Shown: positions 48,000 to 59,862 of the stretch, one piece after another
Layout: the number at the start of each line of letters is the position of its first letter
Position numbering within the stretch: position 1 is the stretch's first letter
Source of the DNA: Endocalyx cinctus
Lineage: Eukaryota; Ascomycota; Sordariomycetes; Amphisphaeriales; Apiosporaceae
DNA: 64,000 bases
Assembly (NCBI GenBank): GCA_001600455.1
Contig: BCKC01000002.1
Location: 248,001 to 312,000 of the forward strand
Direction: 5' to 3'
Program-made: the position numbers and the translations under genes
Notes under the pieces: generated by a model
Database searches by the model: none
Told to the model about the DNA's origin: nothing
Seen by the model: only the letters and a program-made list of their open reading frames with translations

Positions 48000-48585
48000 C
48001 TGCTATAGTATACACTACTGGGTACAAGGTATCTCTACGCTAACTTCTACCACACCTTGGAAAATTCAAGTGCAGTGTACTTTTTAGTTATGTTTTAATA
48101 AGGTAGACAGGGAACTTGGGCAACTTTAACGTATCAAGTATGCAATAAAACCGTAATACTTTAGTTACTTCATTTAGTGTGCCTAGGCTGTTAAATGGCT
48201 AGGTCAATGTACCTAATCTACTAGACCCGAGCTGTCCAGTCTCCAGAACCAATCCGCCATCCCAATTTACCTGCTCCTCCAAATCTCCCCACCACACACC
48301 ATTTCCTCCCACCATACCTCAACTCATTTCTTACACACAACTTACGCCTCTCCATTCCATCATTTCTTTACGCACCGATATAGTCGCCGATATTCTTCAG
48401 AATTTTATTTGCATATGCCTTAACAAAATAAATTCGTCATTTTTTATTTCCTGAGACTCTTGCAGCTTCAAATTCTGAAGAATACTCGCGTCGGCGAACA
48501 ACGAATAGCCCCTCCTTCTCCTTTTTCCCCCTCCCCCTCTTCTTCTTCTCTTCTTCTTCACTTCTCTCTTCCTACTTGAACCGTC
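48000..48585. other. Promoter and leader of the C2H2 regulator gene
   Basis: Strongly pyrimidine-rich on the + strand from about 48240 to 48580 (CTCC, TTCTTC blocks), typical of leaders of fungal regulator genes. No upstream exon seen. Confidence 0.55.
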
Positions 48586-51500
48586 ATGTCCGATCCTTCG
48601 CAACCCGCCGCCGCCGCCACTAACACTGCCAATGCTACTGGAAACAATGTAGGCAATGATGACTCTGGTATGTCCTAATATCACCAATGTCCACCTATCT
48701 CTAGAGCTATACCACCACGAGCGCTCTCTCGTCTTACACTTCCCATAATACCAATCGTATAATTGGCTTCGCCTACGTGGTCACTGGATACTTGTGCAGG
48801 AGAATGCTGTTTACGTATATCTTATCTATCTTGTCCAACTCGACTATCAAAGATAGAATATCACTATGACTTTGCTTGTCTATTGGCCTATCTAGCTATT
48901 TGCTTCCTGACTCGGTCCAATTTAAAACACCATCAAAATCTTTACATTCAAGTTCATACTGACCTCCATCGCTTGCGTAAAGCCTCTACCATCACCGTGA
49001 ACACCACTGCTACCACCACCACCGCTCCCGCCGCTCCTCCTAAACCTCCAGCTCCCTTCCCGCCCCCAAAGACCGATAAGCCTCGCCCTCATGTCTGTGC
49101 TACCTGTCAGCGCTCCTTTGCCCGCTTGGAACATTTGAAGCGACACGAAAGATCTCATACCAAAGAAAAGCCCTTCGAATGTCCAGAATGTACAAGATGT
49201 TTTGCTCGGCGAGATCTGCTGCTGAGGCATCAACAGAAGCTTCATCAGACTACTACTCCCTCTTCGAGACCGAGGAATCGCCGCGAGAGTACCAGTAGTG
49301 CTGCCACTGGCCAGAGTCGAGCTCGAAAGAACAGTGTTGCTAGTACTAGTACCACCACGACCACGACCACAACTACCGGTGGAAATGCCTCCATGAGACC
49401 TAGAGCAAACACCATCAGTCATGTTGACCAAAACCACATGCAGATGCTGGCTGCTGCCAATGCCTCGGTCGCGAGAACCCCACACATGCCCCCTTCCCAC
49501 AGCCGGCACCAGAGCCTTGTCGGTTTGCCCCTCCATACCATGGACAACCCGTACGCCAATATTGGCATGTCGTCTGTTATGGGCCATCGGGGTATGGCGC
49601 ATGGTTTGCCTAAGCTCGAGACCCATGGAATCAACAATATGGATTTCAGTGCTGGTTTGCGTACCGCCCCACCTCTACCTTTCCAGTCTGATTTCGACTT
49701 TGAGGGTCTCTTGTTTGGCAGCCACTCTGGCACGACGATAAACCCTAATGCTCTTCATTATACCGAGTCTCCTCACTCTATGGCAATTGACCCGACCTCT
49801 CCTTTTGGCAATGGCATGGGAGACATGTCAACTAGTCAGAACATCGACGATACGTTCGAGTGGCTCACCGGATTCGATCATCAGATGTCTTTCAGCAACC
49901 CGAATGAGAACGCCGTCGACGGCTCTTCTCCCTCCGCCATGAGCGCTACCAGTCAGAGTGGCATAAGTGACGTGATGTTGGACGGTTCCAACAACACCGC
50001 GGTGACGACTGCTACCAGCTCGATCTGGCAGCCTGCTATTATGGGTCCCCCCCAAATGACGGGTCCTTTTTCCATGGATATGAACAATACGGTATTTCCT
50101 GACCTGTTAAATGGTGCGCCGGTCTCACCCCAACCGGTTTCTCAAAAAACCATGAATGATGTATACTTTTCAACCCCTCCCCCTTCTATGAGCTCGCTGA
50201 GTCCTTCCGTGATGCCAGGATTAACGACACAAAACATGAACCAAACTCTGAATTTCGCGCCTGGACCGGAAACCCCGACTTCTATCAACGGGGGCCACCA
50301 GACCTACTCGCCCGTCTCGACCATCACCGATGCCACCCGAAATGCTATCGTTAGTGCGCTCGCCCAAGGTGCTCCGTTTGGTCGCAAATATTCTTTTCCT
50401 TCGCCTCACTCGCCTTCGTCTTCGCAATTTCAAAATTCAGATCTGTCAGAGAGCATAAAAAATCTCCCAAGTACCCAAGACCTACAGCGCTACGTTGCCA
50501 GCTACCTTCGTTATTGCCACCCTCACCTTCCTTTCTTACACATTCCGACAATGTCCTTCGATGTACCATCAACCCCTGGAAACGGTCGATCGGGGCCCGT
50601 AGGCGGCAGTGGTTGTCTCATCTTGTCAATGGCCGCCATCGGGGCATTATACGAGATGGATCGCTCACAAGCCGGCGAGTTATTTGATATGGCCAAGAAA
50701 ATGATCCAGTTGTACCTCGAGGAGAGGAGGAAAGCGGATATGCGCAAGGCAGATTTTAGGCGGACGCCTAGCTCGGATCATGGCGCTCAGGGATCAGAAT
50801 CGTTTGTACATACTCCCTTGTGGTTGGTACAAGCCATGCTTCTCAACGTAGTGTACGGTCACAACTGCGGTGATAAGACAGCCAACGACATCGCCTCCAC
50901 CCACTCGGCGGCCTTGGTAAGTCTTGCTCAAGCTGCTGGATTGCTCCGGCCAATGAAATTGGACTCTGCCGACGTCCGTGAAATTCAGCTCAACGATGCC
51001 GAGGGCAATTGGAACGGCGGGATCAAGGCTGAAAATGAAGAGCAGGCGGAATGGCTTCGGTGGAAGACCATGGAAGAGCGGAAGCGTACACTTTACGTCA
51101 TTTTCATTCTTTCCAGTCTTCTGGTAGCTGCCTACAATCATGCTCCAGCATTGACGAACTCCGAGATCCTGTTAGACCTTCCGTGCGACGAAGAATTTTT
51201 TGCTGCAGAAAGTGCCGCTGCTTTCCACTTGAAGGGCGGCGTTCGAGCTGCCAACCACAACCGCACAACATTCCACGAGGCTTTGGCAGAACTTCTTCGT
51301 ACCAACGAAAAACAGCAGAAGTGGGCTTTTAACACCGCTCACCAACCTTTTGGATCGATGGTCAATATCAACGAGCTTCCCAAGAGTGATCTGAAACCAA
51401 GTACGCTCGGCTGTTTAGTCTTGATCAATGCGCTTCACAATTATATCTGGGAGACCAGACAGCGTCACCATAACAAAGTATGGACGAACGAAGAAACAGA

Positions 51501-52539
51501 AAAAATGCATCGCCACATCGAGCCCGCTTTAAAGGCATGGCAGGCAGCTTGGGCTAGCAACCCTAACCACAGTCTCGAGAGACCTAACCCTTTCGGGATG
51601 GGCCCCCTGTCCGCAGACGCGATTCCTCTTTTAGATCTTGCCTATATCCGCTTGTTCGTTAACATGTCCCGAACGAAAGAAAAGTTTTGGCAGCGAGACT
51701 GGGAAGGCTTATCCGAAGAGCTTGCTCGGGGCAGCGAAATTATTCAGCACGCAGAACATTCCCCATCCTCCAACGCTGAATCCACAGATCCCTCGGATGC
51801 ATCAGCTACTAGTTCCGTTTTCGTCGATTCCCCTCCGACTCGATCTTCATCTCCTGAATTCGCTGGTGTCAAGTTCTCGACACAAGGCCAGAGCCAAGCC
51901 CAGAACCAAGCATCTAGTCGAAGGATCACTCGTCGGGAGAAGCATCTCCGCAAAGCAGCATTTTATGCCGCGGATTCTTTAGCTATGGCCGATAAACTAG
52001 GTGTAACATTTGCAGAGTTCACAAGCCGAGAACTTCCAGTACAGTCGGCTATGTGTTCCTTCGACTGTGCTCAAGTTCTAGCGGAGTGGGTTGCCACTCT
52101 CCAGGACAGAGTTGGGAAATATTTAGGAATTCTCGGACGTGACGAAGTGGATTTGACCGGTATACCTGCCATCATGCTATTAGAAGAGGACGACCAAAAG
52201 CTTCTGCACAAGATCCAGGAATTTCTCTCGAACGTCGAGATGAAAATTAGCATGGATATTATCAACGGTGGAAGCATCGACTCTAGACTGCAGCTGAATA
52301 ACGCTGGAGGATTTGCCGCCAAAATCCTCCTCGTTACCTCATACATGCTGGATAAATCAGCAGTCTGGCCCGGTAAGTTTTCTGTCGCAACAAACCTGAC
52401 CCATAAGTCGAAGAGATTTATTCTAATGTGCATTATAGTTCTTCATCTTATGGCACAATGTCTGGAAAGTCACGCAAATTATATGCGAGTGCGTGCTGAT
52501 AAATCTATCATGGCTGGTGCAGTCATGAATCGTGAGTGA
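48586..52539 (+). CDS. Adr1-like C2H2 zinc-finger regulator with fungal_trans domain
   Basis: Nuclear DNA-binding regulator. Exon 1 48586-48667 ([16 protein letters not shown]...), GTATGT donor; the next exon probably starts at 48953 (TTCAAG acceptor), although GCAG near 48800 also keeps frame. Two adjacent C2H2 fingers, about residues 74-125: [19 protein letters not shown] then [19 protein letters not shown], nearly the yeast Adr1/Aspergillus AmdX pattern. Then long Ser/Thr/Pro/Asn-rich region and a fungal_trans middle homology domain starting about [21 protein letters not shown] 66-nt intron (52373-52438, GTAAGT/TATAG) is in frame and stop-free. At the end, GTGAGT at 52532 with CTAACGACAG at 52608-52617 could add another exon and move the stop to 52640. 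In yeast, Adr1 controls ADH2 and peroxisome genes; the targets here are unknown. Confidence 0.85.
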
Positions 52540-53997
52540 GCGGCCGAATACGTGATGAGCAGACAACTACATACCGAATCCATCAACTGGGATCGCCAAC
52601 ACGGCTGCTAACGACAGTAGCCGATATCACTTGGTGTTGAGGTGTTGATCACTGAACAATTGCTTCAACTCCAACAAAAAAGCACGCCAGCACGAGACCA
52701 TTGAACATGTACTAACATGGAATTTCACCATGTTGATCACTCCGCGAGGACAGTGGCTCGTATAAGAAAGCACCTCGCCATTGTCGTACATCAAAGTTAT
52801 CGACATTATCAAGTCATCCAAAATATAGCAATCACCAATCAATGTTACTGATACTGTTATGGTTCGTATCTCCGACAGATTCTTCGACGTGAGCTATACC
52901 AGGAGAAGAGGATACGCTCATTCGCTTCGTCGAGGCAGAGCCTTGATTTTCACAAAAAAAAGTTTTATTCGATTAAGGCAATACCCAGGGGCAACAAGGA
53001 TAGACTCGTGTATCGCAAGGCAGCTTGAAATGTGGCTTTCATCAAAGATCTGGATACTTTCTCAACTGTTTTCTTATCTGGAAATGGTTTCATGATTTTA
53101 CGAATTACAAAACGATTAAAACAATCATATGCTGCAGAGTTTTAAAACAGATGGGGCGATTGAAGAGAAAGAGAAAAAAAAAAGATGATAGGTCAAAAAG
53201 ATGAAAAAAGTAGGGGTTATAAACAACTGTGTACCCCAATTCACCAGCGCGGAAAAAAAAAATTCAGTAAAGCGAGTTATGAGGTTCAGTCAATGCGAAT
53301 GGAATTCATTGTTAAAAATAAGTTACGGTATCATACCGCCAATGCTCTCTGCTTGCAAGAGCGATGAAATAAGAAGGGCGTTTGTGATGTAAATGAAAGA
53401 CAGGTGCGCTCAGGAAGGCGGCCAAGTTCAAATAAAAACCGGTTAGGCGGTAGTGATGATGTTAGGTTCATGTTTGCAGTGTCATCAGGACGAATGTGTA
53501 TAGTGGATTTATATGAACTACAGGCATGTCTATCTTTCGGGTGGTTGGGACGGACAACGGCGCGTTTTCGAGAGTTACACTCACATATTCTTTTGTTGGT
53601 ACAGGCCATTATCCGGAGTTACTGGAGATCTTGAAAGTTTGCGAAAGTAGTTATACGAAGAAGCAATGGTTTTCAAACCCCAAGCAACGTTTACTGAACA
53701 GAATCCATTATGACTCTGACTCAATTACCGGTAAATAGCGGTATCCAAGTAAGAAGGGGGTTGTGTTTTAAAATTAGATGATGTGTGTATGATCCTATGC
53801 TTGAAAAAAGAAAAAGAAGCCTAAAGGACCGATAATAACTCTTACCACAGTAATTCCACGCATTTTATTGCATCCATAAACTTTCCGGAGTACGTCTCTC
53901 GTGTAGCTTGATCAATCTTGTGTTCTTCACGTCAATTGGACATTCGCACACCCAAAAAAGAAAAAAAAAAGGGGGGGGGGGACTGAAGTGGTAAGCA
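52540..53997. other. Convergent intergenic region
   Basis: About 1.4 kb between genes ending toward each other. Short A runs, a G10 run at 53971-53980, no supported gene; the first 100 bp may include a last exon of the C2H2 gene. Confidence 0.6.
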
Positions 53998-55007
53998 TCA
54001 GGATCTCACTAGATGTATAATCTTTTCCGCACTTTGTTCAGGTGTCCACGGCGCCTTCTCTAAGCCTAGATACGTGGCCGTCCGATTGCCCATCTCAGTA
54101 GCGACAAGCCTTGTTTTATGTAGAGATTAGTTGTATGTCTCTTGCAAATAGGAGGAAAGAGAAAGGGCAGACAGATATATATATATATATATAGAGAGAG
54201 AGGTGATGTTATACCCGGGATTAATAGCAACAGAGACCAACCATTCGTTACCGTGATGCGCTGCCCTATTTAAACGTGTATTAGCTGTTGGGGCTTCCTT
54301 CTCATGTAGGTATTACTTTTAGGCTTTTCTCCAACAATCTATTCATCCTCATCCAGTCCGAGGCATAGAGAGAGAAAAATAGACAAGTGTGCATACAACG
54401 TGATCCAATTCAAAGCCGCCTTGGAGATACTGTACGCCGGCGCGACAAAAGTCTTGCCCTTTTCCATGACCCCGACGCTGCCGGCGGCGCTGGAAATAGG
54501 CGCGAACTTGGCGCCCCGCGCCGACTTTTTCAGCAGAGGGTAGCACGCCTGATACAGCGCCATGGCGCCCAGCGCGTTCACGCGGAACGCCTCGTCGACG
54601 ACGTCCGGGTCGACCGTCTCGAGGGGCTCGACGGGCGGGCTGACGCCCGCGTTCGGTATCAGCACGTCCACGTGCGCGATGCCCGCTTCGACCATCTCCC
54701 GCGCCGCTCGGTGCGCGTCGCCCGGCGAGGAGCTGTCGATTTGCACGAGATGGAGTCGCGACCCGGAGGCTGCGGCGCGGGCTTTTAGGGCGCTCACGCC
54801 GCCTGCCGCGGAGGTGGTGGGCGAGTCGCGAATGCTGCCTACTACGGTGCAGTTGGGTCGCGAGAGGTAGGCGAGGGCTAGGGCGTGGCCGATTCCTAGT
54901 GGTTGGACGGTGAGTATGAGATGAGGGTTTATAGGTAGTTGGGTGGTTTTGCTATTGAACACACCTCGACCGACGCCGGTAATGACAACTACGAATTGAT
55001 CTGACAT
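53998..55007 (-). CDS. Short-chain dehydrogenase/reductase, 234 aa
   Basis: Classical SDR, NAD(P)-dependent, substrate unknown. Four exons recovered by hand: 55007-54965, 54895-54397, 54265-54215, 54109-53998. Joining exons 1 and 2 restores the cofactor motif TGVGRGIGHALA (10-21). Further SDR marks: IPNAGVSPP, catalytic Ser in ISSAAGSVG, and YxxxK in PAYSISKAALNW. Exons 3 and 4 give HHGNEWLVSVAINPG and LVATEMGNRTA, the usual NPG..T.MG element after the active site, so short exons account for the C-terminal third. Closest in layout to small fungal toxD/Norsolorinic-type or carbonyl-reductase-like SDRs that have EEAPVTPE-like ends (here EKAPWTPEQSA). The start MSDQF is favoured; a longer upstream frame lacks similarity. 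Confidence 0.88.
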
Positions 55008-55513
55008 TATTTTGTATTTGAGCGGATCTACGTATGTGACTGTAGGGCGTAATCTACATGCAAGAGTCTTACAATTGGTGAACCTCTTGCACTTATCTCT
55101 CATTGATTTCAGCAGCGGCTAACATGGAATTCCTGCGCCACTTTGATTAATAAGAACCCAAGCAGCTCGTCAGCTCGAGTAGTCAGCACATCCGGCCTCG
55201 GTGCTGGTACTACGGGGTGGCTTGTGATGGCGGGGGTAAGACGTCCCCGTATGACTCATAATCAACGACATGCGACAAAATCTAGGGGAATAATATGTAT
55301 AGTGCTTACTTCCCGTGTACAGTTTCAGGCAACAGAATGACGGGGGTCTGAGGTTGATATATCTAGTTTATAATTAGAATATATAGATCTTGTATTCTAT
55401 ATCCTAGAGACTAAGCGACTATTTAGAAGATGTACCCAAATCATACTAGTTAGGTTTATCTTGAACAATTGCCATCATAAGATTAGCCGCATAGAGAAGC
55501 CACTTCTCATTCT
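55008..55513. other. Intergenic, promoter of the SDR gene and 3' end of the PTR2 gene
   Basis: 500 bp, nothing specific seen apart from AT-rich sequence near 55360-55410. Confidence 0.6.
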
Positions 55514-57801
55514 CTATCCTTGCTTCTCCTCCTCCTCCTCCTTCTTAACTTCGACAGGCGCAAAGTCCTCCTCGTAAGTCATAAACACGTCGTCGTTGAC
55601 GTGTCGGTGTCTGTAGACAAAAATGATGGTCTGGACAAAGAGAGCAATGGCGGGCGCGGCCCAGGCCCAGATCAACGTCGGGTCAGCGATAGCCGGGATC
55701 AAGATTTCACCCAAGGCGGAACTGAGAGACGTCATGAACAAGAATAGGGCGACGACGGTGGCCCTCATGTGCTCCGGTGCACGTGCGTACGCCAGCTCGT
55801 AAGCCGTTACGTTGACGAAGATTTCCGATATGGCGCCCAGTGCGACGTTGGGGATCTGCCACCAGATGCTGATAGGCGACACGTCGTCACATGTGCTGGC
55901 TTGATAACCACTAGATTTTTTTGGGGCGTGTTGTTAGCTCTTGAAAGGCAGTCAAATAAGAGTCGAGGTGAAAGATCAACGAAATACTTACCAAGGACTA
56001 GTCTCATACACGCGCCACTGCACGAGTGCACCGACAATACCTGAGATGATGGCAAGAGCAAATCCGAACGTCATCCGATCGATACGTCCGAACTTGATGT
56101 TCTTGCGACGAAGGAAAGGATAAACGACCTGAGCCATAATCGGGGAAGCGACGACGATGACCAGGGGATTAAACTGTGCGAGCAAATCGCTCGGCGCGCC
56201 GTTGGAGGTCAAGGCGGCGCCCTGGTTGCTCGAGACGGCGCCGACGCCGCCGTCGTTAAGCGTCCAGATAGGGATGTACAAAAAGATTTCCACGGCTTCC
56301 CACGTGCGCTGGCAGTCGCTCACGTCCTTCTCCGAGTACTCGACCACGATGCCGCTCTCGGCGAGCACGGACGGCTTCACGTTGTGCCATAGATTCTTGG
56401 ACAGTATGTTGCACTTACTCTTCTTGAGCGCCGACATGGTGATCTTGACGAACCGGGTCAGGTCAGATCCCTGAGGCGGTTTTCGGATCGTGCGCTTGTA
56501 CACTGGACGTAAGACAAAATATCAGTATTCGAACGACAGGCAGCGGTCAGGAGAAATATTGAAATAAAGTAACAGGTAAGCACTCACTAGCAGCCAACAA
56601 GACGGGTAAGGCGAAGTAAATGATACCAGGTGCCAAGAACGCCAGCAAGAAACCGCGGTATTTCTCAATATAGACGGCAGCGATCTGGTAGACAGCCCCG
56701 ACGTTGACGAAGGCGTAAAAGATGAGGAAGATATGGTTCACGGTGGTCTCGGGATCCACTAGTACTTTTTCACCCGATTTTAGAACCTTGGTGTACTCGC
56801 GCTGGTGCTGGTACTGGTCAATGAGCGTCGGCGCGACGTTAGGCTTGAAGATACCAGCTCCGATCGCTAGAAGAATCAAGCTGATGACGAATGGGGCCAC
56901 GGCTCTCCCGGTGGTCAATAGCGCGGGCGCAGCGCCTCCGACTGTTTATTTTAATAAAAATCATGTGAGTTTTTCTTTATGTTGATAAAAATCACAACTT
57001 GGTATGAATGAAGGGATTAGCTGTTTACGTACTGCACAATCACAATTAGAGTCAGCTTATAAAATCTTTCGAATGAGAATAAGATATATGATTCTGAATT
57101 CAAATTTTATATACCTCATAATAACGTGGGCTAGGGCCCCGATCAGCACGCCGTATATGATCGCTGCATAGCGACCGATTTTAACATCGGCCCACCACGC
57201 GCCGAAAATGGGAATGACGTAGGCCAGGAAAGTAAACAAGAGAGTTAAAGCGGAAGCAGTCTGGAGACCGAGGTTTAGGGCACCGGCGTGGTCGTTAGGT
57301 CTGCTAGGATCGATGGCGCCCGTGCCGTTGCCGCCGTCGGGCAAGGGAAACTGGATGAAGTTGTTGAAGACGGCCTTGACGCCGTAGTACGAGGCGCGCT
57401 CGGCGAGCTCGACGAAGCACAGCAGCCACGCCGTCCAGGGGATCGAGTCGTAAACTTTGCGCAGCGTCTTGCGCTCCTCGTCGGTCGGGGGCGGGTACCG
57501 TTCGTCGTCCGAGACGGCTTGGCCGGGCGTTTCCGAGCTGGGCTCGCCAATGGACGACGACGGGCCAAGCTTATTTTCGCCGACCACGATTGGCGGCTTT
57601 CCGACGTGGATGCTGTCATGCACGGCAGGCTCGGCAATGTCCTGGATCGTTAGCCCGACGACGTTTTCGGGCCCTACGGTGTTGGTAGCTAATCGATATC
57701 CACCGGAACGATCGGTTAGTCGAAAAAAGTGTTTTTTTTTTCTTCCCCTTTCATTCAAATGAGACTATTAAACATGACTACATGAAAATAAACTTACCCA
57801 T
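55514..57801 (-). CDS. POT/PTR2-family oligopeptide transporter, about 610 aa
   Basis: Proton-coupled uptake of di/tripeptides at the plasma membrane (PF00854). Exons: 57801-57798 (only ATGG), 57688-57115, 56941-56588, 56502-55992, 55910-55514. The N-terminal half has the PTR2 signature ELAERASYYGVKAVFNNFIQ, then GAWWADVKIGRYAAI and AIGAGIFKPNVAPTLIDQY with LIFYAFVNVGA; the C-terminal half has SIWWQIPNVALGAISEIF, the second signature, and an acidic/Lys tail. About 12 membrane helices. The junction between exon 2 (...AHVIM) and exon 3 (GGAAPALL...) does not close in phase with the GTATAT donor seen, so a microexon or another donor near 57115 is missing. Start MATNTVGPEN depends on the 4-nt first exon. 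Confidence 0.88.
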
Positions 57802-59364
57802 CACTGTTTTTAGGTTATTCTACCACCAAGATAAAAGGGTAATGATCCAGTGGCTCTCTTTGATGATGGCTAGCTGAAGGTGGAATCAACTCTAAGTAAA
57901 ACAGGGCGCATATGGGGCGAGACGTTCTCCAAACATATATACTTTTGATTATTTCACGCCACTCTTCCCGCATTCAAGGAATTCAAATAACCTTGGAGAC
58001 CCAACTATCCGGCACTGGTGGTGCGATATTACTATGCTACCTTATCGATGCTATTATGCCGCTATCCCTGCCAAGTCCCTGTCTATCAACTGTCTGAGCT
58101 CGAAAAATCTTGCAAATAAAGTACGTTGGCACATTTATTATCAGTAGGATAGCATAGTATCTGCTCAAACGCCATTTGGGACATGTATTTGTGATTCTGG
58201 CCCTAACCGGATTGCCAACAGCTAGACCAGGTTGGTAGGTGGGATTTCCGATAGGAGAAGGTCGGCACAAAAGATGGGACCGTTGATTTCGAAAGAGAGA
58301 AAGAATACAGTATCCAGAAAAAGACGTGATTCGCCTGAGACATCCTTGAGTGAATTTTTCGTTATCTTACACGATCGGTCTTTTCATTTCTATCTCCTCC
58401 CCTTGTGCCAAGTTGTCTTGCCATACGAGGTAAAGCCTGTACTAATACGGCACAACCCCATGAAAGGATGCTCGAGGATTTATTGAAACTTCAAAAGTCC
58501 ATTTTAAATACTCCGTGGCCGATTAAAAGTACTTCCGAATGACATAAATATTGGCCTTTAGCACATAATCTAGACCTTCACTTGAAATCGATGTAGATAA
58601 CGTCGCTTGTAACGGGATAAAACAATTAACACCCGATGATCAATCTAATTAACCGGGAGGATTCATCTGTCCGTTATTACTTACTATTTGGCACTACGTT
58701 ACACGATAAGAGGCGTTCGTAATAGTCGGCGTATTATTGATTCGATTTTATGCGTAACCCATATAATATGCATTGGAATATCTACAGAACGAGTATCATT
58801 TTACATGATCTTATGACCACTCCTCACATCGATTATCGTATGTAGAAATTGATCAGCGCTCGTCCGCCCTGCCCTCCTTTGTAGTGTGTTGGGCGAACCC
58901 CCCTTCAGCTTTCACATAACATGAGATTCTAGAACCATAGGACTTTCGTTAAGTTAAGTATCTCATTATTTGACACTCGGTCTATGTCGACAGGTTCGTA
59001 TGCGTATCTTAAGGATAGGTACTTCAGTCAGATTGATGAAATCCTACCAATTCCTTGTTGGCTGCTAGCTGTAAGAATACTTTGATAGTGGCAAATGATT
59101 ACGGCGTATTTTTCTCGTTTCTTCGCACCGATATGTATTAGACAATAACTAGGATCAAATTATCGTAAATTTCATAACCGAATACGCTGAATGAGAGAAT
59201 TAGAACACGCTGCCTCCTCATCATTACCCTCCCAACTTCGCCTGAGATACAATACGAATACATGTTCGATCCAGTATGTTGCTTCTGCCCCACCCAAAAT
59301 TGCGACTCGACTCCTTACTTCACGCCGTAGAACCACTGACACAGCAATCCCTTGCTCACCGCCG
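57802..59364. other. Intergenic, upstream of the PTR2 gene
   Basis: 1.5 kb without supported features; AT-rich, one TACTCCGT-like motif at 58509. Open stretch 58232-58486 has no recognisable domain. Confidence 0.6.
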
Positions 59365-59862
59365 TTATTCTTCCGAAGCCCAACACTCGGCCATACAATA
59401 ACACTGAATCTTGTCCCCGTGAGGACTAGCAACATCGACGGCATCGTTGACGCATCCAGGTTGAGCAACGACGCTCTTTTGGATGATGAAGCTGATTTCG
59501 GTGTCGTGTGGGTTATCGTGAATCTCGGTACATCGCCAGGATCCCACCGGATCACCAAGCTGGCACTTATCGTGCAGAGAGTCTTGGAGCGAGATTCCGC
59601 AGTCGGTCGCGTCCTTCGGGTCGTGGTTACCCCACCCCGACAGCGAAATCGTGTAGATGTTGTAGAAGGAGTGATGCGAATCCTCGAACCCGTAGTACTG
59701 GCATGAACTGGTCGGTTCGGAACTTGATCCGTTTTTCCATGGCGGCGGAGACGACGAGCCTCTGATGGTTCCGGGGTGCACGAGAACGGCACCGGAACTA
59801 GGCTTCGAGATACCGAGAAGGAAGATGGGGAGAAGTAAGGAAACTAAGAGTGAAGATCCCAT
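59365..59862 (-). CDS. Small secreted Cys-rich protein, 165 aa
   Basis: Single exon. Signal peptide is clear: MGSSLLVSLLLPIFLLGIS then a Ser/Gly/Pro stretch with likely cleavage around 19-25. The mature part has eight Cys (54, 88, 100, 111, 137, 154, 156, 160), an even number suited to disulfides, and SWRCTEIH, TEISFIIQK and CVNDAVDVAS segments that look conserved rather than random. Resembles the general class of fungal small secreted proteins of about 150 residues. I do not recognise a named family or function; effector, antimicrobial or surface protein are all possible. It stands alone, 1.5 kb from either neighbour, next to a hairpin cluster. Confidence 0.72.
   Translation of the reverse strand: MGSSLLVSLLLPIFLLGISKPSSGAVLVHPGTIRGSSSPPPWKNGSSSEPTSSCQYYGFEDSHHSFYNIYTISLSGWGNHDPKDATDCGISLQDSLHDKCQLGDPVGSWRCTEIHDNPHDTEISFIIQKSVVAQPGCVNDAVDVASPHGDKIQCYCMAECWASEE

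Noticed and set aside
53964..53981. A-run followed by G10 as a structured element
   Set aside because: Simple homopolymers immediately after the SDR stop codon; no pairing partner or conservation visible.
55008..55103. 32-residue upstream extension of the SDR
   Set aside because: Would put the TGxxxGIG motif far from the N-terminus; the MSDQF start matches the family.
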